Assembly: GCF_036365825.1 (NCBI RefSeq)
Contig: NZ_CP142675.1
Location: 2,550,501-2,614,500 of the forward strand
Reading direction: 5' to 3'
Source: Qipengyuania sp. HL-TH1
Lineage (GTDB): Bacteria > Pseudomonadota > Alphaproteobacteria > Sphingomonadales > Sphingomonadaceae
Length of the DNA: 64,000 bases
Positions 15,104 to 23,763 of the stretch are shown here, piece by piece. The notes under the pieces are model-generated. The model had not been told where the DNA came from and did not search any database. It saw nothing but the letters and a program-made list of their open reading frames with translations. The translations under genes and the position numbers were made by a program. The first letter of the stretch is position 1. The number at the start of each line of letters is the position of its first letter.

Positions 15104-15559
15104 ATGGCTTTGACAGCAATGGATCATCGCACGGCTAGGGCCGCCACGGCTGTTCAGCTTCCCGACTTGGACCGGGATGTAGAAGGGAATCGCGCTGCCC
15201 CATTGGGCGGAACGAGGGAACGAGCGATGGACCGACGCGACGAACAGCGAAGCCAGACGCAGGACAATCTTCGCGTCACGATCGGCGGCACCGGTCTGCG
15301 CTGTGCCATGCGCAATCTGTCGCTTTCAGGCTGCATGATCGAGTGCCGCGACCTGATTGCCGATGTCGGCACGCCGGTCGAAGTCGTGCTACTGCCCGGC
15401 TATATCGCGCAGGGCGAAGTCGCCTGGCAGCTCGGCGAGAGCATCGGCATCTTCTTCCTCGAACCCATCAGCATGGGAGTGGTGCGGCACTTCGCGCTCG
15501 ACGACTGGATGCTGCGCAGCGACTGGTCGGCAGCCAATTGGCGGTCGGTAACGGGCTGA
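15104..15559 (+). CDS. PilZ domain protein
   Basis: The 151-residue protein contains a PilZ domain with the c-di-GMP-binding motifs: RRDEQR (RxxxR, about residues 45-49) and NLSLSG (D/NxSxxG, residues 71-76), followed by beta strands through LDDWMLRSDW. It is a single-domain receptor, so it probably works by protein contact. The ATG at 15104 is used here; starts at 15119 and 15228 are also possible, the latter preceded by GAGGGAACGAG and placing the RxxxR motif right at the N-terminus. No cyclase or phosphodiesterase gene is in the window. Confidence 0.85.
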   Translation: MALTAMDHRTARAATAVQLPDLDRDVEGNRAAPLGGTRERAMDRRDEQRSQTQDNLRVTIGGTGLRCAMRNLSLSGCMIECRDLIADVGTPVEVVLLPGYIAQGEVAWQLGESIGIFFLEPISMGVVRHFALDDWMLRSDWSAANWRSVTG

Positions 15560-15578
15560 TGCCGCCCCGGGTGCCTCG

Positions 15579-17165
15579 TCAGGGCACTAGCACCATGTCG
15601 CGCGCGACCGGGTCGGTGGCGGGATAATCCATGATATAATGCAGCCCGCGGCTTTCGTGGCGCCTGAGCGCGCTGGTCACGATCAGCCCCGCGCAATCGA
15701 GCAGGTTGCGTAGCTCGATCAGATCGGTCGTGACGCGGAACGAACCGTAATAGTCCTCCACTTCCTTGCGCATCATCTCGATCCGGTTGCCCGCGCGTTC
15801 CAGCCGCTTGGTGGTGCGCACGATTCCGACATAGTTCCACATGAAGCGGCGGATCTCGGTCCAGTTCTGCTTGATCACCACTTCCTCGTCCGAATCGGTC
15901 ACGCGGCTGGCATCCCACGGCAGGATCGCGGGCGGATCATCGAGGTCGTCCCAGCACGACAGGATGTCGCTCGCCGCCGCCTCACCGAAGACGAAGCATT
16001 CGAGCAGCGAATTCGAGGCCAGCCGGTTGGCACCGTGAAGCCCGCTTTCGGTGCATTCCCCCGCCGCCCACAGACCCGGCAGGTCGGTCTTCGCATCGAG
16101 CCCGATCTTCACCCCGCCGCAGGTATAGTGCTGCGCCGGCACCACCGGGATCGGCCCCTTGGTCATGTCGATGCCGAGGCCGAGCAGCTTTTCGTGGATC
16201 GTGGGGAAATGCTCCTTCACGAATTCGGGTGGCTGGTGGCTGATATCGAGATGGACATAGTCGAGCCCATGGCGCTTGATCTGGTCGTCATTGGCGCGCG
16301 CCACGATATCGCGCGGTGCCAGCTCCATCCGCTCGGGGTCGTATTTCTCCATATAGCGCTCGCCCGTGACGGGGTTGAAGAGCCGCCCGCCCTCGCCGCG
16401 CACGGCCTCGGTAATGAGGAAATTCTTGACCTCGAGATTGTAGAGGCAGGTCGGGTGGAACTGCATCATCTCCATGTTGGAGACCCGCGCGCCCGCGCGC
16501 CATGCCATGGCGATCCCGTCACCCGTCGCGCCGCGCGGGGCAGTCGAGAACTGGTACACGCGCCCCGCCCCGCCCGCCGCCAGCACGGTCGCGCGCGCGA
16601 CATGCGTCACCACGTCGCCGGTAGCCTCGTCGAGCGCATAGGCACCCCACACGCGGCCCGACCCCGAATAATCCGCCTGGTTGCGCCCGGTGACCAGGTC
16701 GATGCAGCTTTGCCCGGGCAGTAGCGTGATGTTCGGATTTTCCTCCGCCGCCTTGAGCAGCGCGGCCTGCACCGCCCAGCCGGTCGCATCGTTCACATGG
16801 ACGATGCGGCGGTGCGAATGCCCGCCTTCGCGCGTCAGGTGAAGATCGCCCTCCTCGCGGTTGAAGGGCACGCCCAGCTCGCACAGCCGGTCGATCGAGG
16901 CCGGCGCGCGTTCGATCACGAACTCGACCGTCTCCTGGTCGTTGAGACCCGCCCCGGCGACCATCGTGTCACGGATGTGGTTGTCGAACGTGTCGCCAGC
17001 GTCGAGCACGGCGGCGATGCCGCCCTGCGCCCACGCAGTGGAGCCGCTGTCGAGCCGGCCCTTGGCGAGCACCAGCACGCGCTTGGTCTGCGCCAGCGCC
17101 AGCGCGGCGGTAAGTCCGGCAGCGCCCGAACCGATGACGAGGACGTCGTAAGGGGTGTCTGTCAT
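15579..17165 (-). CDS. nadB: L-aspartate oxidase
   Basis: NadB oxidises L-aspartate to iminoaspartate with FAD, the first step of de novo NAD synthesis. The 528-residue protein starts at ATG 17165 (MTDTPYDVLVIGSGAAGLTAAL), giving the FAD-binding GSGAAGL motif at residues 12-18. Family marks include GSTAWAQGGIAAVLDAGDTFDNH, the HVNDATGWAVQ substrate loop, EMMQFHPT, the His-Arg-rich LITEAVRGEGG, and GGVKIGLDAKTDLPGLWAAGECTESGLHGANRLASNSLLE. These are shared with succinate dehydrogenase flavoproteins, but length and motif spacing fit NadB. No nadA or nadC is adjacent. Confidence 0.95.
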   Translation of the reverse strand: MTDTPYDVLVIGSGAAGLTAALALAQTKRVLVLAKGRLDSGSTAWAQGGIAAVLDAGDTFDNHIRDTMVAGAGLNDQETVEFVIERAPASIDRLCELGVPFNREEGDLHLTREGGHSHRRIVHVNDATGWAVQAALLKAAEENPNITLLPGQSCIDLVTGRNQADYSGSGRVWGAYALDEATGDVVTHVARATVLAAGGAGRVYQFSTAPRGATGDGIAMAWRAGARVSNMEMMQFHPTCLYNLEVKNFLITEAVRGEGGRLFNPVTGERYMEKYDPERMELAPRDIVARANDDQIKRHGLDYVHLDISHQPPEFVKEHFPTIHEKLLGLGIDMTKGPIPVVPAQHYTCGGVKIGLDAKTDLPGLWAAGECTESGLHGANRLASNSLLECFVFGEAAASDILSCWDDLDDPPAILPWDASRVTDSDEEVVIKQNWTEIRRFMWNYVGIVRTTKRLERAGNRIEMMRKEVEDYYGSFRVTTDLIELRNLLDCAGLIVTSALRRHESRGLHYIMDYPATDPVARDMVLVP

Positions 17166-17303
17166 GCCCGCGTCATGCCGACGCAATCACTACGCGGCAA
17201 GCAAGGAACGATTCGGCGCAGCGAGGTTATTGTCAGCCGCTTGCTGCACTAGGGCGCGAATCGACAGGGGACAAAACAACGGGTTTGGAAGGGTCGCGAG
17301 ATC

Positions 17304-17492
17304 ATGACTTTGGGACGTATCGGCTGTGCCTTGGGTAGGCACAGCGTCGACAACGCGAATGTAACGCGCGTCAGCGGGCAGCAGGTCGGGCGCTGCCGCA
17401 AGTGCAAGACTCCGATGGAAGAGGTCGAACCGCATTTGTGGGCGGTGCAGAAGGTCCGCGACGCAGGGCTCGGGCCGCGCGCCTTCCTGTAG
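17304..17492 (+). CDS. Small zinc-ribbon-like protein, function unknown
   Basis: This 62-residue frame has CRKCK (Cys32 and Cys35 region) and other polar conserved-looking residues: GRIGCALGRHSVDN at the start and EVEPHLWAV after the CxxC. Cys8 and His12 with the CxxC pair could make a zinc site. The ATG at 17304 is preceded by GGAAGGG at about 13 nt. No named family is recognised, but codon use matches the neighbours. Confidence is moderate because of the small size. Confidence 0.55.
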   Translation: MTLGRIGCALGRHSVDNANVTRVSGQQVGRCRKCKTPMEEVEPHLWAVQKVRDAGLGPRAFL

Positions 17493-17501
17493 CGCGCAGG
17501 C

Positions 17502-18440
17502 CTATCCCGCGCCGGTCAGCTGGACGAACACGTCCTCCAGGTCGGCCTCGCGGGTGGTGACATCCTCGATCGCATAACCGTGCGACTGGACGAGCGCGAG
17601 CACCTGCCCTGCGCTCGTCTTGTCGCGGTCATAGGTGATCTCCAGCCGCCGCGGCTCGATCACTTCGGCCTTGGTGAAAGCCGGTTCCATGATCGGCCCG
17701 CCGAGATCCTTGTCCACCGTGATCGAGACGATCTTTTCGCGCGCCATGTCGACCAGTTCGCGAGTCGGCTTGTCGGCGATCAGTTCGCCGTGATTGATGA
17801 TCGCGATGCGGTCGCACAGCTGTTCGGCTTCCTCGAGATAATGCGTGGTCAGCACCACGGTCACGCCCTCGCGGTTGAGTTCGGTCACCAGCTCCCACAG
17901 CTGGCGGCGCAGTTCGACATCGACTCCGGCAGTCGGCTCGTCGAGCACCAGGATCGGCGGCGAATGCACCATCGCCTTGGCGATCAGCAGGCGCCGTTTC
18001 ATCCCGCCCGACAGGGTGCGCGCATAGGCATCGCGCTTGTCCCACAGATGCACTGCCTTGAGCAGCTCCTCGCTGCGCCGCTCGGCCTTGGGGATGCCGT
18101 AGAAGCCGCCCTGGTTCTCCAGCACTTCGAATGGGGTGAAGAAGGGATCGAAGACGATTTCCTGTGGCACGATCCCGATCGAGCGCTTGGCGTTGCGCGG
18201 ATTGCCCGCGATGTCGAAACCCCAGACCTCGGCGCTGCCGCTGGTCTTGCGCACCAGCCCGGCAAGGATGTTGATGAGCGTCGACTTGCCTGCGCCATTG
18301 GGGCCCAGCAGTCCGAAAATGCCGCCTTGCGGCACATCGAAGCTGACCCCCTTGAGCGCCAGCTTGGCCGGCGCGCCCGGACCGGGCGAGGCGTATTCCT
18401 TGACGAGATTGTCGATCTTGATCGCAGGTGGGGTGGTCAT
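17502..18440 (-). CDS. ABC transporter ATP-binding protein (ABC-2 / NatA-type)
   Basis: The 312-residue ATPase starts at ATG 18440. Walker A GPNGAGKST is at residues 46-54, the Q-loop VPQEIVFDPFFTP follows, then the signature LSGGMKRRL, Walker B ILVLDEPTAGVD, and the switch His in LTTHYLEEAEQL. A C-terminal extension of about 90 residues (from KIVSITVDKDLGG) is typical of ABC-2 exporter ATPases. Its partner permease is not on either side; nadB, an unrelated zinc protein and tldD flank it. It therefore works with a permease encoded elsewhere, possibly for polysaccharide, drug or haem export. Confidence 0.9.
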   Translation of the reverse strand: MTTPPAIKIDNLVKEYASPGPGAPAKLALKGVSFDVPQGGIFGLLGPNGAGKSTLINILAGLVRKTSGSAEVWGFDIAGNPRNAKRSIGIVPQEIVFDPFFTPFEVLENQGGFYGIPKAERRSEELLKAVHLWDKRDAYARTLSGGMKRRLLIAKAMVHSPPILVLDEPTAGVDVELRRQLWELVTELNREGVTVVLTTHYLEEAEQLCDRIAIINHGELIADKPTRELVDMAREKIVSITVDKDLGGPIMEPAFTKAEVIEPRRLEITYDRDKTSAGQVLALVQSHGYAIEDVTTREADLEDVFVQLTGAG

Positions 18441-18494
18441 GCCGCGTGACCTAGGCTCTTGAGCAGCTCCGTCAAACCCATTATCGGCTTGCGC

Positions 18495-18755
18495 ATGAGC
18501 CTGCCTCCTCCCGAAATCACCAAGGTCACCACGCGGCGCGTGTGGTGCGACGGCGCGACCGACATCAGGACGGGTGCAAACTACAAACCCGCCGCGCTCG
18601 GCCACCCCAAGATCTATCTCGAGATCGACGAGCATGGCTATGTCGACTGCGGCTATTGCGATCGTCGCTTCGTCCTCGAAGGCGGGCCCGCCGACGGGGT
18701 CGACCAGTCGCAGCTGATGGATATTTCCGAAGGCGCGGACCCGGGTCACCGCTGA
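18495..18755 (+). CDS. zf-CHCC zinc-finger protein (NDUFS6-like)
   Basis: The 86-residue protein has the zf-CHCC pattern: Cys in VWCDGAT, His in LGHPKIYLEI, then Cys-x2-Cys in DCGYCDRRF. It resembles the zinc-binding C-terminal domain of the complex I accessory subunit NDUFS6, which alphaproteobacteria also encode as a small free protein. A role with complex I is a family-based inference. The start ATG at 18495 gives MSLPPPEITK; a longer frame from 18459 is less likely. It precedes tldD by 40 nt on the same strand. Confidence 0.85.
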   Translation: MSLPPPEITKVTTRRVWCDGATDIRTGANYKPAALGHPKIYLEIDEHGYVDCGYCDRRFVLEGGPADGVDQSQLMDISEGADPGHR

Positions 18756-18795
18756 CCCCCTCGCCTTCGCCGGCGCCAGCCCCTACATAGGGTGC

Positions 18796-20217
18796 ATGAC
18801 GCCAGCGACCGACCCGCACGCCCTGCTCTACAACCAGCTCGATCCCGAGGAAGCCAAGGCGCTCACCGCGCGCCTGCTGGCCCCCTGCGACGATGGCGAG
18901 CTCTACCTGCAATTCATGGCGAGCGAGAGTTTCGCCTTCGATGACGGACGGCTCAAGACCGCCGACTACAGCCGCGACTCGGGCTTCGGCCTGCGCGGCG
19001 TGTCGGGCGAGACGACCGGCTTCGCGCATGCCAACGAGATCAGCGCCGCCTCGATCGCCCGCGCCGGCGAGACGCTGCGTTTGCTCGACGCGACCACCTC
19101 GCCGCATGCCGCACCGCCCGAGCGGACCAACCGTCATCTCTACACTGATGCCAGCCCGCTCGACCTCGTGCCCTTCGCCGAGAAGGTAGCGCTGCTCGAA
19201 AAGATCGACGCGGTGGCGCGCGCCAAGGATCCGCGCGTGGCGCAGGTCAATGCGAGCCTGTCGGCCAGCTGGAGCGCGATCGACATCATCCGCGCCGACG
19301 GGTTCACTGCTCGCGACCTGCGCCCGCTGGTCCGCCTGAACGTCAGCATCGTGGCCGAAGCCAACGGCCGCCGCGAAACCGGCAGTTTCGGATTTGGCGG
19401 ACGCTATCTCTACGACGATCTGTTCGACGAAGGGCGCTGGATGCGCGCGGTCGACGAAGCGGTCCGCCAGGCGCTGGTCAATCTCGACAGCATTGCCGCC
19501 CCGGCGGGCGAACAGACCGTTCTGCTCGGCCCCGGCTGGCCCGGCGTACTGCTGCACGAAGCGGTCGGCCACGGGCTCGAGGGCGATTTCAACCGCAAGG
19601 GCACCAGCGCCTTCGCCGGACGCATCGGCGAACGTGTCGCCGCCCCCGGCGTCACCGTGATCGACGATGGCAGCATGACCGATCGCCGCGGATCGCTGAG
19701 CATTGACGACGAAGGCACACCGACCCGCGAGACCGTGCTGATCGAAGACGGCATCCTCAAGGGCTATATGCAGGATCGCCTCAATGCCCGCCTGATGGGC
19801 GTCGAAGCGACCGGCAACGGGCGCCGCCAATCCTATGAACATGCCCCCATGCCGCGCATGACCAACACCTTCATGCAAGGCGGCAGCGACGATCCCGAGG
19901 AATTGCTGAGCCGCGTCGACGACGGCATCTATGCCACCAGCTTCGGCGGCGGGCAGGTCGATATCGTCAGCGGCAAGTTCGTCTTCGCCTGCACCGAGGC
20001 CTACAAGGTCGAGAAGGGCAAGGTGGTCGCGCCGATCAAGGGTGCGACGCTGATCGGCGACGGCCCGACCGTGCTGACCAAGGTGCGCGGCATCGGCAAC
20101 GACATGGCGCTGGATGAAGGCGTCGGCATGTGCGGCAAGGGCGGGCAGAGCGTGCCCGCGGGCGTCGGCCAGCCGACCCTGCTGGTCGACGGCATCACCG
20201 TGGGCGGAACCGGTTGA
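18796..20217 (+). CDS. tldD: Metalloprotease TldD
   Basis: TldD, with TldE/PmbA, forms a zinc metalloprotease dimer that trims unfolded peptides and matures some modified peptides; in E. coli it processes microcin B17. The 473-residue protein carries the diagnostic HEAVGHGLEGD motif at about residue 254 (HExxxH zinc site) and the downstream metal-ligand Cys in VFACTEAYKVEKGK. It ends with the conserved VGQPTLLVDGITVGG segment. TldE is not in the window. The start is ATG at 18796. A short GTTGAC/GTCAAC repeat follows the stop but has no T tract. Confidence 0.95.
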   Translation: MTPATDPHALLYNQLDPEEAKALTARLLAPCDDGELYLQFMASESFAFDDGRLKTADYSRDSGFGLRGVSGETTGFAHANEISAASIARAGETLRLLDATTSPHAAPPERTNRHLYTDASPLDLVPFAEKVALLEKIDAVARAKDPRVAQVNASLSASWSAIDIIRADGFTARDLRPLVRLNVSIVAEANGRRETGSFGFGGRYLYDDLFDEGRWMRAVDEAVRQALVNLDSIAAPAGEQTVLLGPGWPGVLLHEAVGHGLEGDFNRKGTSAFAGRIGERVAAPGVTVIDDGSMTDRRGSLSIDDEGTPTRETVLIEDGILKGYMQDRLNARLMGVEATGNGRRQSYEHAPMPRMTNTFMQGGSDDPEELLSRVDDGIYATSFGGGQVDIVSGKFVFACTEAYKVEKGKVVAPIKGATLIGDGPTVLTKVRGIGNDMALDEGVGMCGKGGQSVPAGVGQPTLLVDGITVGGTG

Positions 20218-20290
20218 CCCACGCGCGCGTCAACTCAGCGCAGGTTCAGGCGGTGTGATACAGTATCCGCCGCTCATCAGGAGACTCGCC

Positions 20291-20701
20291 ATGTTCAAGC
20301 CGCTTGCCATTGCCACTGCCGCGCTCGGCCTGCTTGCCGCGCCCGTCCAGGCCGACGAAACCGAGGAAATGACCCGCGGTGAGGCCGAACTCGCCAAACT
20401 GCTCGAAGGCCGCGTCGCGGGCGAACCGCGCGACTGCATCCGCACCATCGGCAGCCGCAATATCAACCAGATCGACGGCACCGCGCTGACCTATCGCGAC
20501 GGCAACACCATCTGGGTCAATTACACGCGCAATCCCGAGAGCATCGACGAGAGCGAAGTGATGGTGATCAAGCGCTTCAGCGCCACCAGCCTGTGCCGCA
20601 CCGACCAGATCGAACTGGTCAGCCGCACCGGCGGCTTCCTCAGCGGGGTGATCTTCCTCGACGAGTTCATCCCCTATGCGAAGGTCGACGCCGAGGGCTG
20701 A
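20291..20701 (+). CDS. Hypothetical secreted protein
   Basis: The 136-residue protein starts at ATG 20291 with a signal peptide (cleavage after VQA, about residue 20). The mature part has two Cys residues (in RDCIRTIGSRN and TSLCRTDQIE) that may form a disulfide. The pattern EGRVAGEPRDCIRTIGSRNINQIDGTALTYRDGNTIWVN is common in a conserved uncharacterised alphaproteobacterial family. It is probably periplasmic. A palindrome GATACAGTATC at 20257-20267 sits in its upstream region. Confidence 0.8.
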   Translation: MFKPLAIATAALGLLAAPVQADETEEMTRGEAELAKLLEGRVAGEPRDCIRTIGSRNINQIDGTALTYRDGNTIWVNYTRNPESIDESEVMVIKRFSATSLCRTDQIELVSRTGGFLSGVIFLDEFIPYAKVDAEG

Positions 20702-20766
20702 TCGCCCCCAAGGGTAGCCAGCCCGTTATCCGGGGGGCATAGCTCTCTTTTTTCGAGGAGAGCCAG

Positions 20767-21732
20767 ATGACCAGCCCGCAAGCCCCCGTGAATTCGCCCT
20801 TCGGCTATCGCTCCACCGCGCGCGAAGTGGTCGAGGGCGTGGATCTGGCGGGCAAGACCGTGGTCGTCACCGGGGGCTATTCGGGCATCGGCACCGAAAC
20901 CGTCCACGCACTGGCCGGGGCCGGAGCGCAGGTAATCGTCGGCGCGCGGCGACCCGACCAGGCCGAGGATGTCCTCGAAGGGGTGAGCGGCGATATCGCC
21001 ATCCTGCCGCTCGACCTGTCCGATCCCGCCTCGATCGATGCCTTTGCGGAAGCTGTCGCCGAGGAAACCGCGGCCATCGACATCCTCATCAACAATGCCG
21101 CGATCATGGCCAGTCCGCTGGCGCGCGATGCGCGTGGCTACGAAATGCAATTCGCGACCAACCATCTGGGCCATTTCCAGCTCGCCGCGCGGCTGTGGCC
21201 ACTGCTGCTGGCAGACGGCGGTGCGCGGGTGGTGGCGCTGTCCTCGATCGGGCACCGGCTCAACGGGCTCGACCTCGACGATCCCAATTTCGAGCGCCGC
21301 GACTATGACAAGTGGCTGGCCTATGGGCAGGCCAAGTCGGCCAATGCATTGTTCGCGCTCCAGCTCGACAAGCTGGGCGAAGCGCAGGGCGTGCGCGCCT
21401 TTGCCGTCCACCCCGGCGGAATTGCGACCCCGCTCCAGCGCCACCTCACCATGGAAGAGCAGCGCGCGATGGGTTGGTATGACGAGGAAGGCAATGTCCA
21501 CGAAGCCTTCAAATCGACCGAGGAAGGCGCGTCGACCAGCGTGTGGTGCGCGGTTTCCCCGCTGCTCGAACGCAAGGGCGGCGTCTATTGCGAGGATTGC
21601 GACATCGCGGTCCCCGTCGATCCCGAAAACCCGCGCGCGGGCGGCTGCTGGCCGCATATCCGCGACGAGGATTTGGCAAAAGCGCTGTGGCGCAAGTCGG
21701 AAGAACTGACCGGGGTCGCCTTCCCCGGTTAA
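20767..21732 (+). CDS. Short-chain dehydrogenase/reductase (SDR)
   Basis: The 321-residue protein has a Rossmann NAD(P)-binding motif TGGYSGIG (about residues 38-45), a NNAAI motif, the catalytic Ser in ALSSIGHR and the YxxxK pair in AYGQAKSA. Its extended C-terminus (VWCAVSPLLERKGGVYCEDC) resembles retinol dehydrogenase/WWOX-like SDRs. It probably reduces a carbonyl or oxidises an alcohol in the cytosol; the substrate is not predictable. CGAGGAGAG precedes the ATG at 20767. Its stop overlaps that of the NRAMP-like gene on the other strand (21729-21732). Confidence 0.9.
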   Translation: MTSPQAPVNSPFGYRSTAREVVEGVDLAGKTVVVTGGYSGIGTETVHALAGAGAQVIVGARRPDQAEDVLEGVSGDIAILPLDLSDPASIDAFAEAVAEETAAIDILINNAAIMASPLARDARGYEMQFATNHLGHFQLAARLWPLLLADGGARVVALSSIGHRLNGLDLDDPNFERRDYDKWLAYGQAKSANALFALQLDKLGEAQGVRAFAVHPGGIATPLQRHLTMEEQRAMGWYDEEGNVHEAFKSTEEGASTSVWCAVSPLLERKGGVYCEDCDIAVPVDPENPRAGGCWPHIRDEDLAKALWRKSEELTGVAFPG

Positions 21733-23021
21733 AGCGCCGCGCGGCGCATGACCGCGCGGCCCGTGAACACGCCGAGCAGGGCAAAGGCGGGTAGCATCAG
21801 GCCCGGGTCGGGCAGATCGAAGCCGAACAGCGTCGCCGTAGCGCGCGCCAGCGCGGTCAGGCCGAGCATGGCGGCAACGCCCACCACCAGCAGGCCGAAG
21901 GCATTTGCCAGCAGGCCGTTGACCCGCTCGCCCAGCAGGCCGGCGTCGTTCATCGCTGCAAGCAGGAACAGTGCGACCAGCGGCAGCAATATGCCATTGA
22001 AGGCCTGCGCGGCGAGGATGGCCGGAGCGGGGCGGATTTCGGCCAGCCCGAAACCCAGGCCGACCAGCAGCACCGCGCCCCAGACCGCGCGGAAACGCCA
22101 GCCGCTAGCCTGCCACCGCGGGTCATCCGCTCTGCCGAACAGCCCGCGCGCCGTCAGCGCGGCTGCCAGGGGGGCTGTGACCGCGGAGGAAATGCCTGCC
22201 GCCAGCAGCCCGATCCCGGCGCCCGTCCGCGCCCAGGCGCCAACGCGCTCATCCAGCACATCGCCCAGCGCTGCGAACGAAAACTCGCCCGCCAGCGCCG
22301 TGCCGACCACGAGGATCGCCGCAGTGATGACCACGCCGAGCCCGACCGAGATCGCGAGGCCGAAGCGCACGTCTCCCAGCCCCTGCCCGCGCGCCAGCGC
22401 CGCGCCGAGAAACAGATTGTAGGGGACCACCGTCGTCCCCACCAATGCCAGCACCGCGAGCAGCGCAGCGGGATCGTCGGCAAAACCCGGTGCCGGGACG
22501 AGACCCGCCAGCAGCCCGGCGGCGGGCGGCGCCAGCGACAGCGCGACGAGCAGGAAGCCGCCTCCCATCAGCGCGACGAACACCGCCATCAGCCGCGCGA
22601 CGCTGTGCGGCGATCCCGCCAGCAGCAACAGCGCAGCCGCTGCCGCCAGACCCAGCGTAATGCCTGCCCGCGGCCCGTTGAAGGCGAGCATCGCCCCCGC
22701 CGCGCCGCCGAGGATATTGCCCGCTTCATAGGCCGCGCACCCCAGCAGGATCGAGCCGCCGACCAGCAGCAGCGTGGCGAAATGTGCAAACCCGGTTGGG
22801 TACCGGCGCCGCAGCACTGTCGCCAGATCGTCGCCCGTCGCCACTGCCAGCCGTCCGGCAAATTCCTGGAGCGTGAAGGTCGCGATGCCCGAGAAGAGGA
22901 GCGCCCACAGCAGCGCCGCGCCGGTGTTCGCCCCCGCGCTGGCGGCCGCCGTGACCGTGCCCGGCCCGATGAGTGCCGCCGCGATTGCGGACCACAGGAG
23001 GATCGAGCCGATACGCTTCAT
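21729..23021 (-). CDS. NRAMP-related divalent cation transporter, divergent metal site
   Basis: The 430-residue protein has about eleven membrane helices and the NRAMP fold pattern. The first helix has IGPGTVTAAASAGA where classical NRAMPs have DPGN, and helix 6 has VPYNLFLGA where they have MPHNLYLHS. The metal-binding Asp, Asn and Met of Mn/Fe transporters are therefore replaced. It may belong to an NRAMP-related branch with another ion such as Mg, or to a non-metal carrier. The C-terminal helices are rich in Ala, Gly and Leu. It starts at ATG 23021 and overlaps the SDR gene stop by four bases. Confidence 0.78.
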   Translation of the reverse strand: MKRIGSILLWSAIAAALIGPGTVTAAASAGANTGAALLWALLFSGIATFTLQEFAGRLAVATGDDLATVLRRRYPTGFAHFATLLLVGGSILLGCAAYEAGNILGGAAGAMLAFNGPRAGITLGLAAAAALLLLAGSPHSVARLMAVFVALMGGGFLLVALSLAPPAAGLLAGLVPAPGFADDPAALLAVLALVGTTVVPYNLFLGAALARGQGLGDVRFGLAISVGLGVVITAAILVVGTALAGEFSFAALGDVLDERVGAWARTGAGIGLLAAGISSAVTAPLAAALTARGLFGRADDPRWQASGWRFRAVWGAVLLVGLGFGLAEIRPAPAILAAQAFNGILLPLVALFLLAAMNDAGLLGERVNGLLANAFGLLVVGVAAMLGLTALARATATLFGFDLPDPGLMLPAFALLGVFTGRAVMRRAAL

Positions 23022-23058
23022 TGCCCGCCCTTGTGGCGCAAGCTGGCGCGCGCCGCAA

Positions 23059-23760
23059 TCAGGCGCGGCGGCGACCCGTCTCGCACAGCGCCTGCGCGGG
23101 GCAATTGGGGCAGTCGGGAACTGAGGGGCGGCACCAGGTCTGGCCGAGCTTCTTCATCAGCAGGTGATGCTCGTCGAACTGCGCGCCCGACCAGTCCTCG
23201 GGCATGGCGGGCATGATCGCGGCGAAAGCGCGCGCGGTGCCGGCCTTGGGCGGGACCAGCCCCATCCGCTGGAGAATACGCGTGTGATGCCCGTCGAGCA
23301 CGATGGCGCGCCGGTCCAGAGTGCTGGCATTCATCACGCCCGCGGCGATCTTGCGCCCGACACCGGGGAGCTGTTCGAGCCAGTCCATCGCCGCTTCGGT
23401 GTCCAGCTCGGCGAGATGAGTGAGGTCTACCGCGCCGCGCAAATCGATGAGCGCCGCAAGGCTCGCCTGCAGGCGTTCGGCGGCGACATTGGGATAGGTC
23501 TGCGTCGCGAGTTCGGCCTGCAAGTCGGCGAGCGGCGCGGTGGCCACCGCCTCCCAGCTGCCCCAGCGCTGCAGCAGCCGGTCGGTTGCGGCGTTCGAGA
23601 CCTCGGACTTGGTCCGCGCGCCGATCACACCCTGCACCAGCACCCATTCGGGCTGGCGCCATTCCGCGGCCGCGCGTTCGATATGCCCGAACCGCTGGAC
23701 CAGTAGCGCCTGCAGACGGCGGAGCGTTTCGGTGCGCGGATCGGGACCCAGCGGCAGCAT
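23059..23760 (-). CDS. Endonuclease III-like DNA glycosylase (HhH-GPD, 4Fe-4S)
   Basis: The 233-residue protein has the helix-hairpin-helix LEQLPGVGRKIAAGVMN, with the catalytic Lys in GRK, and the catalytic Asp in VLDGHHTRIL. It ends in an intact C-x6-C-x2-C-x5-C iron-sulfur motif (CRPSVPDCPNCPAQALC). These fit the Nth/MutY superfamily of base-excision glycosylases that remove oxidised pyrimidines or mismatched bases. The sequence differs from canonical Nth, with VIGARTKSEV in place of LSAQTTD, so it may be a separate clade. It is 3 nt from the EamA gene in the same direction. Confidence 0.88.
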   Translation of the reverse strand: MLPLGPDPRTETLRRLQALLVQRFGHIERAAAEWRQPEWVLVQGVIGARTKSEVSNAATDRLLQRWGSWEAVATAPLADLQAELATQTYPNVAAERLQASLAALIDLRGAVDLTHLAELDTEAAMDWLEQLPGVGRKIAAGVMNASTLDRRAIVLDGHHTRILQRMGLVPPKAGTARAFAAIMPAMPEDWSGAQFDEHHLLMKKLGQTWCRPSVPDCPNCPAQALCETGRRRA

Positions 23761-23763
23761 CGG

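Noticed and set aside
20213..20234. GTTGAC/GTCAAC repeat after tldD as a terminator
   Set aside because: The stem is only 6 bp and is not followed by a T run.
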